Source: Cladochytrium replicatum
Taxonomy: Eukaryota; Chytridiomycota; Chytridiomycetes; Cladochytriales; Cladochytriaceae
Assembly: GCA_025526935.1 (NCBI GenBank)
Contig: JAHLKD010000132.1
Location: forward strand, 41,198-105,197
DNA length: 64,000 nt
Reading direction: 5' to 3'
The notes beneath the pieces are model-generated. The model was not told the DNA's origin. It did not search any database and saw only the letters and a list, made by a program, of their open reading frames with translations. Both the position numbers and the translations under genes were made by a program. Positions 34,350-46,200 of the stretch are shown piece after piece. Position 1 is the stretch's first letter. The number at the start of each line of letters is the position of its first letter.

Positions 34350-35124
34350 GTCAATACTGTTCCTCTGCTTGGCCTCACCATGGCTCTATGCGTATTGCAT
34401 TGCAAAAGTGGTCGCAATTTACATCTTGTCGTCGATCCCTGCGGTAAGAGCCCTTTGGGCGTTCCCTGTCGCAGTTTTCATCGCAACGTTGGGATTACTT
34501 TGCGCAAAGCGAGTCCCTTTAATGTTCGAGATGCGAACAAGCTTCATCTTTCTGTAAACAGACATGCTTTTTATCAATTTGACGACAGGAAGCAAGATGG
34601 TTTGGGGCCGTCTATGATTTTGACCATCAAGTTGACAATGTATCCATTGAACAGTTTATGATGGATCAATGCCTACGAATGTATGTTTTTAAGACCTCTT
34701 CTGCCTTCGAGCCCAAATTTTCATTTTTTTTTCTTGGGCAGACTCTGATGTGACACAGCGATTTGATCTCCACCAGTTTCTTGGAAACACACTTTCTTGG
34801 GTAGATGGCTCGGTGGCCTTCGAGTTTGAGGATTGCAGAAGGTTCTGTAAACGAGGTGTGAACTACTGTATTGTACTACGTAATGGTGGAACGGGCTTTG
34901 AAACTTATGAGAATCACGAATTGCTCTACACACATACTGGGAGAACAGGTACTGGGCCAAGAGACAGAACTGTGTATGGTGTGGTGTACAGCCCGGGGAG
35001 GACTCCAAGTCGCCAGATGATAAGCCGATGTCGCGACTGCTGCCGTTCTCGGCAGTCTTATTTCTATATTTGCAATCCGAAATCGATAGGTTGTGTGAAC
35101 TATATGTGTCTGTCAATCCCTTAA
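34350..35124 (+). CDS. Small secreted-type protein, weakly cyanovirin-like (CVNH)
   Basis: ATG 34350 begins MSILFLCLASPWLYAYC, which looks like a signal peptide. A later exon starts after a TTGGGCAG acceptor at ~34741 and runs to 35124: FDLHQFLGNTLSWVDGSVAF, then FEDCRRF, YCIVLRNGGTGFETYENHEL, and a Cys-rich basic tail. The leucine/asparagine/glycine pattern before a Cys-containing strand resembles half of a cyanovirin-N homology lectin domain. The middle (34400-34740) contains frames that I could not join, one reading SGRNLHLVVDPCG. Exon structure and family are therefore tentative; it might also be an unrelated secreted protein. Confidence 0.35.
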
Positions 35125-37279
35125 TTTTTACTGCCACCCATTAAACAATCACAACAATAAACACGATAAAAAATAACTGAAGAGAAAAAGCACAATTGTT
35201 CAGCCAGCACGAAACTCTCCACAAAGAAAAATGTCAAACAAAACAAGAAGACCAAAGTCCAAATCCCCATCCAAAATTCTCTGCGAACGTGTGCCCCACC
35301 GCAGCTAATTCCATAGGGTTTCGGGGAAATTAAATGTGCGCGCTCGCCCGAGGTGCTTGAGGTGTTCATATGTTCCGCGGATGTCCTTTTTCTTTATATC
35401 TCTCACAAGTAGAAACTAGTGTTTTCATTGCCTCTAAACAGGATGCCATGCTCGAAAACGGATCGCTTTTCCATGTCCAGTTGAAAAAATTCGAGACTCT
35501 GTGACCGAGACGTGTTCGAATTCCATGTTGTCAATTGTTCGCCGTTCTGATCTTTTCCGGGGATGATCACGATTATTGTATGAACGAGTGCATTCTCCAT
35601 TTATTCGCACAGGCTCTGACCAAATCGCTATGGAGGTAAGCGACAATCGCATGTCATCCTCTCCACATATTTTTCATATTATGAAGTGTCCACGTTCAGC
35701 GTGCGTTGCTCCAGTTACCAATTCTTTCTTCGCCATTCTGCACACGTTATCGAATTTTTAGGCGGCAGGGTCTCTGGGATGGCAGCCACGGTGCCTTTCA
35801 ACTTCGGTCAATCAAGAACGTAATACCGGTCTTTCAGCGCTCCCATGGTGATAACACATCCGCCTTTGCTGATTCAACCTCCTCCTCCTAGTGTGACCAA
35901 AGGTCCTTTTCCGTCAAGTGTTGAGACCAAAAATTTTTCGCCATCAAACGTAAAACCAAACTTCGGCAACCCATCCAGCATGTCACAACCTATTGAGCAA
36001 TGTATGCTGTACCTTTTGGGTGACGCTGACTGCTTGTTGCTCGAGATCCCTTTTAAGGATACCTCAGACCGTAGACTTTGATAGATTGCCTTTGCACCCC
36101 CATTGTATTCAGAAGAAAAGTTCCCCGTTTATATGAAAGACTACCAAAACAACTCCAAAGACGTCCAAGATATCCACATGCCAAGACAATAAGAACAGTA
36201 GCGAAAAGCGCCACATAGCAAATTTCCAGTTGCTTCCCTGTTCCGCCTCAACATTCTCGTGGATGCCTGTTATCCAGGACATGGTTGCTCTCTCTTTTTA
36301 ATACGAGCAAGCATGTCCTGGATAACAAAAGTCTGAAAGGGTAACATACATAAAGGGAATAAGCTCTCTTAACTTTATCTGCTTTGGGAGCGCCAAATGT
36401 GCAGACCGAACAAGCTCTACCGCTATGTCGGCTTGTGCCCCAGATCGCAGTGTTTGTGATATGCTGCACTCTTTGTATTGATACTTTTAACGATGCTCGT
36501 GGCGATCTGTTGGTGGACTCTCTCGGCCATTATCTGGTGGATATGGAAGACCGCTGGAGGGTTAAGACAACGTTCTCAGCGCTTCAATTCGGACAGCCAT
36601 TGTGGGCCCGGACTGTACATGACCTCTGCATTGTTTTGGAGTCCTATGTTGTAGCAATCTTTCAATGTTCTCATAAGTCCCGATGTGTCGGGTTGGGGAA
36701 GCATGTTCAAATTAAGTATAAATTAAGACATCATTGAATGACGGTGTGGTGTCATCATGTGGTCAGTCAGTTGCGGAGTAAAATGGGGAGGGTTCCAGAC
36801 CCAATCGAATCACGAATATGAATCTCCTCAGATAGCAAATGTCAATACACACAGCAGTTTTTGAATGGTATTCAGATCAATTTGGAGATAAGATGATCGT
36901 TTCCTTTCTTGATGAGATTGGTAGTGATGTGTGCCGCTGTGGCTGTACTTGGGTGGGTGTCACCAGCGGGTGGCTGGTGTGTATTCGTGACCAACTGTGG
37001 TGCTGGTTAGAGGTCACGCTCGCTTGCGATTGGCTGGCGACATCTCAGCTCCTGCCTAAAGCAGTTATATTGTGATGAGGTGCTGATTGTAAAGACGGTG
37101 TTTTTTCTGCCCACCACTCATCACTTTCCTTATAACCCTCCCTCATCCACCATTATAACTTCCTTGATTGACTAACATATTGGAAACACTGCTCGCTTAC
37201 GAAACTTCGCCATACTTAATTTCATCAAACGATTTGACAACTACGATTCTCATCATCTGCGCATTCTGTCAACAAAATT
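35125..37279. other. Long gene-poor region
   Basis: About 2.1 kb with several short frames but no recognisable domain or splice-consistent gene. A Pro-rich + frame at 35845-36081 (LIQPPPPSVTKGPF) is the best candidate and is weak. The stretch contains the hairpin described separately and, at its right end, the promoter of the kinase gene. Confidence 0.4.
36269..36326. repeat. 22-bp inverted repeat forming a hairpin
   Basis: The left arm 36269-36290 (GTTATCCAGGACATGGTTGCTC) differs from the reverse complement of the right arm (36305-36326) at a single position. The loop is 14 bases (36291-36304). Pairing stops abruptly at both ends of the outer stem. Confidence 0.9.
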
Positions 37280-38840
37280 ATGGGCTTTCTATCAAAGAAG
37301 GATGTTCCGCTACCATCCGCACCAGCGTTTACTGCACCAGTTCACCCACTCGAACTAGATGGCATGCGCAAGCTTTCAGAGTACCAAATAGTTGGCCATC
37401 TTGGTAGGTCACTCTCAGTGTGTAAGCATTTCTTCTGATCAATTTGCAATCTTGACAGGGAAAGGGGCATGTGCCGAAGTGAAAGATGTTATTCACAAAC
37501 CAACTGGGGCATCGTACGCGTTGAAAATCATCGCAAAGACTCGTATCCCAGGATTCAACTCTGAGGCGTCGAGGGGCAAGGTGCTTCGTGAGATGACACT
37601 GCTCGGCCCTGGCATTTACTACTCATCACCTTCCCACGGCTCGACTGTCTCGGACACAGCGAGCATCATCACATCTCTTTCTGGTCGACAGGTCGCATGC
37701 AACGGTCCCACGCTATCTCATCCCTCCATAGTTACCATCTTTGACACTTTCCAAACGCAAACGCACTTCTACATCGTGATCGAGCTCGCGCAAGGAGGCA
37801 CTTTCTTCAGCACATTTGTCACCGTCGCTGGTGGTCAAGCAACTCGCCGTCACTTCAAAGAACCTGAGGCAGCTCGCCTTCTCTTCCGAGTAGTTTCTGG
37901 TATTGCTTTCCTTCACGATCACGACATTGTTCACAGAGATCTCAAGCCTGATAACATCATGTTTCGTCGAGCACCACCAACGGATGCCAAGCTGGCACGG
38001 AAGTGGATTGACGAGGACATTATGATCATGGATTTTGGTGTCGCACAACACTGCAGAGGGGATGCAACGATATCTTCATCTTCGATCATTGGCACACCAC
38101 GCTACGCTGCTCCAGAAATCCTTTGCTTGAACGGCCATGGAAAGCCTGCAGACGTGTGGAGTTTAGGATGCCTTGCATACGCAAGTCTGTGTGGTTACAA
38201 CCCGTTTTACGCAGCAACCGATCTCGAGCATCTGAAGAAGCTCACCTCCGCGCCATTTGTCCTTCCCACATTCCCTGCTGGCACTGAGCCATCACCACTC
38301 GCACTCGACTTCATCAGCCGTTGCCTTGAACCCGACCCATCCCAGCGCATGACAGCCAAACAGGCACTAAAGCACCCTTGGATGGCTGCGTACATTTCTG
38401 CGTCGGTACTACAAGCGGAGTTGGTCGAGGAGGAAGACGTCTTCATGCAGGACGATGTGGTCGAAAGCATGAGCCTAGACACAACTCCCACGCTCATGGA
38501 CTCTCGTGGCGATTCTGCCGCCTCCAACAGCGTTAACTCTCGAGTTCATTCTCCTCGCCTAAGCATTTCAAACGATTCTCAAAGTGAAGAACTGCGAAGC
38601 GCTGTCGAGCACGACGTGGACGTGGACGTCGAGACTGGGACTACACCGCGGGGATTCCGTCCACATGGTCTGCCTTTCGAGTTGTTTGATCGTCAAGCAC
38701 TGTCGCCGAAAGCTGCAAATCCGACTGAAGCGCAAACTCCCAAGAGAGAATCTGGTGTCTTGGCGTTCTGGAAAGTAGCGGTCGGTGCCACGCCATCCCA
38801 GCAGGTTAGCGCTCTCACGCGCACCGTTTCGCCATCATGA
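37280..38840 (+). CDS. CAMK-like Ser/Thr protein kinase
   Basis: Two exons (37280-37403 and 37459-38840) give 501 residues. All core kinase motifs are present: glycine loop GHLGKGACAEV, ALKII with Lys ~64, HRDLKPDN with catalytic Asp ~202, DFG at ~233, GTPRYAAPEIL as the activation/P+1 region, and DVWSLGCLAYASLCGYNPF. A 30-residue insert with GSTVSDTASIITS separates the alpha-C region from the hinge, and a shorter one precedes the DFG. The C-terminal 130 residues are Ser-rich with an acidic (DV)n run and no recognised domain. The fold fits the CAMK group; the exact family and pathway are not clear. A 55-base intron interrupts the glycine loop. Confidence 0.85.
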
Positions 38841-39229
38841 TATTCCCGCTCTCCGCTGACAAACTTCTGTTGTACATTTGGTATTCTCCACCCTCTTGCT
38901 CTCTTCGCTACCCTCATTCTCGTTTAACATCCGATCAACTTCATTTGCTTCTTAATCGTTTTGGTTTTCTTGCGTCTCTTTATGAACATCTTATTCACCG
39001 TTTCCTTCCTTTCGATCGGGTCGACTGATTTGGTTCCACGCCTGTAAAGATATCTTCGTATTTTTGTGTTACTTTCTGAATACTCAGCATCAAGTGCAAA
39101 TAGATTCGTTAACATCTCATAAATAGCTGGATATAAATCTTTAAAGAAAGGGCCAGAATTTAAAAACGGCCAGCCTGGACTTACGCCTCCCGTCTAGAGG
39201 AAGGGCTGCACCAGCTCTTTTTCTGCGAC
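38841..39229. other. Intergenic region
   Basis: T-rich 3' flank of the kinase gene followed by the presumed promoter of the M43-WSC gene. No gene seen. Confidence 0.5.
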
Positions 39230-42200
39230 ATGCGCCCACTTTCCAACACACGGTTATGGAACAGCGTCTTTGCTCTTGCAATGGTGCTGGTCTCCCTCAC
39301 AAGCGCATCAGAATCCTACGACACGCCTTCAGACCCTTCCCGTATTTGGAGAAGCTGCGTGACGCCGCACAACAACCGGACAAGTGTGATAAAGAGCGAC
39401 CTGAGGAAGATTTCCAATAGGTTGAGGGTTTCTGGCAATAGCCAGCTAATGAGGATTTCTTCATCGGAGCCGGTCACCATTTCTGTTTCGTGGAATGTTA
39501 TCTACAACCCGACAAGTACTGCCTCGTGGCAAGATATCGAAATTGGTGCTGAACGTATTATGTTTAGCTGGTGCGGGGAACTACTCGATGGAATATATCA
39601 ACAAACAGCTGGATGTGATGAATGCGGATTTTTCTTATGCGGGATTCCAGTTTCAGCTTCTTCCGCCAGTGACGTACACAGCCAATATCAACTGGTTTGA
39701 TGGAGCCTTCCCAGATAACTCGGTTGACAAGGAAATGAAAAGTAGCGGCCTATTTCGCCCGTAACGTATTTTCTCGCTGATTTGAATACTCTAGCGGCAC
39801 TGCGGAAAGGCGGACCGAACCGGTTGAATGTATTTTCCGTCGGTTTCACGAAGAATACTGGAACACTGGGGTATTTAACAATGCTTTCAAGCACAATCCT
39901 CTATCACTGATCCCACTGTGTCCTCTTTTCGTCATGATCTAAAAGATATGGGACTTTTCCGGATCAGTATGCGAAAAACGCCGCAGTTGACGGTCTTGTG
40001 GTGAACTGGCAGACGCTGCCTGGTATTCCTGGTGGCTTCAAAGAATACGGTCTTGGTCGCACTGCTACACATGAAATCGGTAAACAATGGATGATCCTCT
40101 ATCGGATTGAAAGCTTAATCACTTCTTCATTTTTCAGGGCATTGGATGGGCTTGCTCCACACATTCCATTGGGTAAGACATCATCAATCATTTGTGCTGA
40201 GCAGCTAGCTTACATTCGAGAAACTCTAAGGAAAATGTGGGAAGCGATGGATGCAAGGAAGGGGATAATTTGAACGACACACCAGGAGAGCGATCACCAA
40301 ATTTTGGTGCTGTGAATCCCACGCGCAATACCTGCCCTGATACTGGGACGCCCACTGAGATGGGAAACTCCAAGCCAGGGTTTGATCCCACCACGAACTT
40401 CATGGACTATACTGATGATTCAGTAAGGGCATTTGGCTTTCAACGGAATTTTTCTGAATCACAATCATGCAATAGGGAATGACAGAGTTCTCGCCGAACC
40501 AAATCGCTCATATGCAGGATATTTGGGCACTCTATCGCAACCCAGGAACTGCCGATGGTGTTACCAGTGCCACTACTGCCACCGCAAAAACAACAGCAGC
40601 TACGAGCCCTGCAACGTCTAAAACGACCACAACCACAACTTTACGGACCACAACAACAACGACCACAAAAACTACGACCACTACAGCAAGTACCACCACG
40701 ACTACGAAGTCCACAACGACGAGGGCCACAACCACTACTAGTCCTACGGCTGCAATATCCACCGCACCTCAACCTGCGACTGTGGGAGTTCTTTCAGGTT
40801 GGAGCTACGTCGGCTGCTATTCTGACTCACGATCTAGTCGTAGCCTGAAAGGGCTGTACACGCAGATCAGCGCCAACGGAGCTTCAAACTGTATTGCCGC
40901 GTGCGCTTCGTACGCATATGCCGGCACGGAGTATGGAAATGAGTGCTGTAGGCGAAATTTTTACTAAGTATTCTCGAGTTGACTGATCGTTTACGGGCCA
41001 GACTGTGGAGATAAAATCGAGTCTTCTGCTGTCGCTTCCAGCTGGTGTGACATGCCTTGCTCAGGCGACAGGAAAGAAGCTTGCGGTATATATTCGGCTT
41101 TCTTGATTTAAGCATGGGAGTTGAAGTTGTCTTACTTCAGGTGGAGCTGACCGTATTACCATCTATAAGAAGGATGGGCCGAAACCCCCTGCTTCACTCC
41201 CTTCAGGCTGGACTTACGTCGGATGCTACACCGACTCTCGCTCGAATAGAGCATTGACGAGCAGCTACACTCCTCTGGACAGCAACAAAGCTTCCAACTG
41301 CATATCTGCTTGCGGAAGCTCGTTGTATGTCGGAACTGAATACTCGAAAGAGTGCTGTACGTCAAGTTCAGTATGGTTTTTTTAACAACTCAGTATTTAC
41401 ATCCCGTTTGAAGATTGTGGTGATACTCTCGATTCGGCACCGGCAACCGACGGCTGCACAATGACATGTACTGGAGACAGCTTGGAAGCTTGCGGTGAAG
41501 AATTAACGTCAATCGTTAGTGGTGATGCTGATCCTCTGAATTCCGATGAAGGTGGCTCTGACCGTATTTCGGTATACAAACGGACAGTGACATCGCCCTC
41601 TCCGTCCCCGTCCCCATCACCTAAACCCTCTCCCTCTCCCTCTCCTTCACCTAAGCCGTCACCTTCCCCGTCCCCATCTCCATCCCCATCCCCGTCTCTA
41701 TCGCCTATACCTGTTCCTGCTACACAGCTGCCTGCGGGCTGGTCATACGCTGGATGCTACGTTGACTCACGCTCGAGCCGATCACTCAAAGGGAGCTACC
41801 GTCCCCTGAGCAACAACATGGCAACCAGCTGCATATCCGCATGTGCCAGCTCCCTCTTTGCAGGGACAGAGTACACGAACGAATGCTGTAAGTTTTTCAG
41901 CACCACCTTCCTGTTGTCAAAATTCTGATAATCTTCATTAATCCAGACTGTGGCAATTCAATTGACGGGTCATTTGCAAATGATGGATGCACCAACACGT
42001 GTGCCGGCTCAAGTGGAGAAGTTTGCGGTATTGTTGTTTTATCTTGCTTTTTAGATGAGCCAAGCTCATGCTGGTTAATTTGTGCAGGTGGCTCCGATCG
42101 GATTTCGATTTACAAGTACACAGCTCCCAAACCTTCGAACTACCTGGCATGCTACCTGGATAGTCGCTCTAAGCGTGTCCTGAACCAGCTCATTACTACA

Positions 42201-42419
42201 GAGACCTCGACAATGACGCCGACCAAATGCAGGAGTGTTGCGTCCGCAAAGGGCTTCAAGTTTGCTGGAGTCGAGTACAGCACCGAGTGCTGGGCAGATA
42301 GTGCTATTGCCGCTGGTAGCACGAAAGCATCTGCGGATTCAGAATGTAACATGGATTGTTCAGGCGACAGCACCATCATGTGCGGTGGCTCCGATCGCAT
42401 TAGCGTGTACCAAGTGTAG
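39230..42419 (+). CDS. Secreted M43 (pappalysin-like) metalloprotease with four WSC modules
   Basis: Thirteen exons (39230-39515, 39568-39741, 39795-39870, 39946-40079, 40138-40172, 40231-40422, 40476-40947, 41002-41085, 41141-41356, 41414-41494, 41552-41887, 41947-42027, 42088-42419) give 832 residues. A signal peptide (ALAMVLVSLTSAS) is followed by an M43 catalytic domain. The zinc site HEIGHWMGLLH (221-231) is split by an intron after HEI. GDNLNDTP and the Met-turn stretch NFMDYTDD follow, as in cytophagalysin-type enzymes. A poly-Thr linker leads to WSC 1, WSC 2 follows, a (Ser-Pro)n linker precedes WSC 3, and a diverged WSC 4 ends the protein. WSC modules (GCYxDSRS...GTEYxNECYCG...CGGxDRI) bind cell-wall glucans. 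It probably cleaves proteins at the wall or on a substrate. WSC 4 lacks the ECYCG form. Confidence 0.88.
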
Positions 42420-43294
42420 CTTTTTTTGAGGCTGACATTGAGGCGGTCAAGTCCTTACGTTACCTTCTATTCTTCTTTCACACTTTTTGGCTGATGCAGC
42501 GAAAGTCCTGCGGTTTGCTCCGTTTTCTGTTTAGGTTGCTTTGGCTGTGATATTCAAACTTGTGCTTACTTATTTTGCCTTTCTTTTCTGTTTTCACTTG
42601 TATTGATGTTTCTTTCTTACTAGACCGATTTTCATCTGTGAATCAGTTTGTATATTCTTACAAATAGAATAGTTGTTTCTTTCTTACTAGACCGATTTTC
42701 ATCTGTGAATCAGTTTGTATATTCTTATAAATAGAATAGTTGGAGTCTGGAATTCAATTTCAATCCTCATTATCCATTGACTTTAAGCTTATTCAAGCCC
42801 ACTCCCGTGAGGTGAGCATAACAGTTGATTCCAGAGTCATCATCATACATAAAAATAATATCATCCCAATAATTATGACGGACGACTTCACGCGTTCTTT
42901 GTCTCGTGGCTTAACTGAATGTTTCTGCCCTTGAAGGTAACACTGCGGTTTTGTTGCTCATCATCCCCATTTCTCATCGCCATCTCCATCGTTTCAGCTT
43001 CTATTACAGAGCAGCAGGACGCATAGCTCTCTCTTTCTCCGATCCGATTGCTGTTTGTTGCCATATGCACAGCTGATTGGGCCAGCCGCAATAGCATCAT
43101 TTGCAACTTAAGCTGCCGCCTCTCAGAGGAGTCTCTTTTGTTTGGTTTCGACTTCTGCCATATTGCTGCCTTTTTGCCTTGTTTGTCTTACCTCGTCCAT
43201 CTTTGCCTTGAATCATCCTACCCAGGAGCTGCACCTGATATATAGCCTGGACTAACTTTCACCTGAAAAACCATCATCACTGTGAATCAGTACG
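42420..43294. other. Intergenic region with a 67-base duplication
   Basis: The 875 bases between the metalloprotease and the chitin synthase hold the duplication at 42607-42740 and a T/C-rich run toward the chitin synthase start that may be its promoter. No gene is supported. Confidence 0.5.
42607..42740. repeat. Two-copy tandem repeat, 67-base unit
   Basis: The unit starting TGTTTCTTTCTTACTAGACC occurs at 42607-42673 and 42674-42740 with one C/T difference visible (CTTACAAATAG versus CTTATAAATAG). Confidence 0.9.
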
Positions 43295-46200
43295 ATGGGC
43301 CGCAGACAGAAGAACGGCTCTTCTGAGAACAAGGAGGATTTGACCCTTCTTCCAAATATCACCGAAGACGATATCGTTTCAAATCTTCGAGATCGGTTTA
43401 CCCAAAATCAACCATGTACGAATTGCGGCGCATCCTCGCTAGTCTATATCAATCCGATGAAGTCGATCGAATCGTTCTCGGATGCATCGTTGCAAAAGTT
43501 TACCGACTATGCGACCGACCTCTCTGGGGAAAAGCTCCCGCTCCCATCACATATCTTCCAGCTTGCAGCTTCTGCATTCTTGCACATGATCAAGGAAGAA
43601 CAAGATCAATCCATAATTTTGAGGTATTGCAATTATTTCTTCAGCCACGATTGTTATCTGAACATATAACTTCTGCAGCGGAGAGTCGGGGAGTGGGAAA
43701 ACTGAAGCACGGAAGTTGATTGTACGACAGCTGTGTGCTCTGTCTAAGAGCTCGAAGAAGAAGTCTCGAGTGATTTCTGGCGTTACAAAAATGGAGACCG
43801 CCCTTGAAGCCTTTGGGAGTGCTCGCACAACGCTCGCCAACAACTCCTCTCGATATGGCCGATACACTGAATATCAATTCAATGCCAAAGGCAAGCTCGT
43901 TGGTGCGAGAACACTCGACTACATGCTGGAGAAGGCGAGGGTGACTCGAGTGCCCGTCGATGAGCGAAACTTTAATGCATTCTATTACCTTCTTGCGGGA
44001 TCCACTCCCGACGAGCGTGCCGCATGGAAGCTTGCTGACGCGACCAACTTTGTGTACCTCGAAAGCAAAAAGTTCCGACAGGAGTTCCCGGAAGATTCAA
44101 TAAGAATGAGTGATTTGAGAGATCACTTGAAATCTCTCGGAATTGGCCAGAGGCACCAAACTCAGATTTTCCAACTATTAGCTGCAATCTTACATATTGG
44201 CAACATCCAATTCTTCGACGATCCAAACAAACCAAAGGAGGCTTGTGGTATTAAAAACTACGAACAGATTCAATTCGTTTCGGAGCTGCTTGGTGTTAAT
44301 GCTGAGAACTTCGAGCTTGCCCTTACGAACAAGACCAAAATGGTTAAGCGGGAGCTATGCCAGGTGTTTTTGGATGCGGAAGGTGCTTCGGGGCAGCGTG
44401 ATGCACTCGCGCAAACTCTCTACTCCCTGCTTTTCGGGTGGATCGTCGAGCATATCAACACTAGATTGGATACAGATGACTACTACACATTCACAGGTGT
44501 TGTGGATCAACCTGGGTTCCAGGATCACAGAGTCAACGGATTCGAGACGCTCGTGTTCAACTATGTCAATGAGCGGCTCCACAATTACATCAACCACAGG
44601 ATCTTCGAAGAACAGGTTCAACTCTCACGGAATGAGGGCCTTACAGTACCCCCCCTTACCTATGGCGATAATTCTGGCAGTTTGCAGCTGCTTGCTGGAG
44701 GGGGCGGCGGCCTTCGATCAAATGGGATGTTCGCCATCCTTGAGGCAGAATCGTCCCGCTCATCAAATCCATCATCAGCACAGTCGAAGAAAGTTGATAA
44801 CAGACTTGTCGACAAAATATCGGACGGTCTGAGCTCGAACCCGTACTTTGTAGCCGGAGCAAAGAAAATGGGCAACTCGTTCGGAATCAAGCACTATGCT
44901 GGAGTCGTCGACTATGACGCTCGCGGATTCATCGAAAAGAACACAGACACTCTCTGCCCAGACTTTGTGTCGCTCTTTCGTGGCAACGATGCTCTCTCGA
45001 TTGCCTCGTGTGGAAATCCGTTCTACGAATCCTTGTTCTCTGAGAAGGTTGTTTATACTGAAAAGCACGCACTGCATCACGGTGTTCTAGTCGCTGCACA
45101 CCAGACTCACAAGCCCCTCCGACGTCCATCGACAAAACGCAAGAAGGGAAGCAACAAACGAGAGGCGGAGGATGAAGATCCTGAGCCTATTGCAACGGTC
45201 GCTGCGAGCTTAAAGTCTGCGATTGAGGAGATGATTGAAACCTTGAAAGACACTCAGTCGTGGAACGTTTACTGTGTGCGACCGAATGAAGAGACGGACA
45301 GTGATCGATTTGATGCACGAAAGGTGAAGGCTCAAGTTCGGCACTTTGGGATTCCTCAGCTTGCCGCCGCGTATGCTAAGGGTAGTATCAACTACACATC
45401 AACGTATGGGTTCGACCGATTCCTAACAAAGTACAAGGCTATACTTGATCCGATGCAGTTGAACGGCAATACCAGCAAGGCAAAGTGTGAAGCATTCGCT
45501 ACACAGAGCGACTGGACGGCGAAAGAAATGGCGATTGGTAGCACAAGTGTTCTTCTAGCTGAGGCCTCATGGAGGTCATTAGAGGATGAACTCGAGAACT
45601 TGAAGCAAGAGCAAAAACGGGAGCGTGCGTGTGAGAGTACTGGCAGACGGACTCCCCGTGCTCAGAACAGCAACTCAACGCTGATGAATAGTTACGATGC
45701 TGCGTCGGTTCATAGCGATGACGAGAGCGAGTACGCAGACGATGCGACGTCCACATACGAATCCGAGTTCAACTTTGGGGCATCAACACGCAACATTCCT
45801 TCTATGCCTCCGATGCCAAAGTGTGGTGATAAGAAGGCGACCACACCACTTGCCAAAGATATTGAGGCGATTGGAGGAGATCATAAGGAGGACGGAACGG
45901 CGAAGAAAGACGGTGTTGTCGCAGAATTTGTGATCGACGAAAACCACCAAACAATGTCGCCGGGACGTAAGAAGTGGGTGTGTCTCACATGGACGCTAAC
46001 ATGGTGGATTCCCGATTGCTGCCTTTCTGCTTGCGGAGGAATGAAACGGAAAGACATTCAAATGGCATGGCGTGAAAAACTTGCGCTTTGCTTGATCATC
46101 TTCTTACTGAGCGCGATCATGCTTTTCTACATCGTGGGTCTCGGCAGGCTGATCTGTCCAACTCAGCAAGTGCTATCATCTTTCGAACTGGCATCGAAGC

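Noticed and set aside
36839-37075. Trp/Cys-rich + frame (CRCGCTWVGVTSGWL)
   Set aside because: No start context, no signal peptide and no homology that I recognise; likely chance.
40532-40762. Hydrophobic minus-strand frame (VVVVALVVVDFVVVVV)
   Set aside because: It is the antisense of the Thr-rich linker codons and not a real membrane protein.
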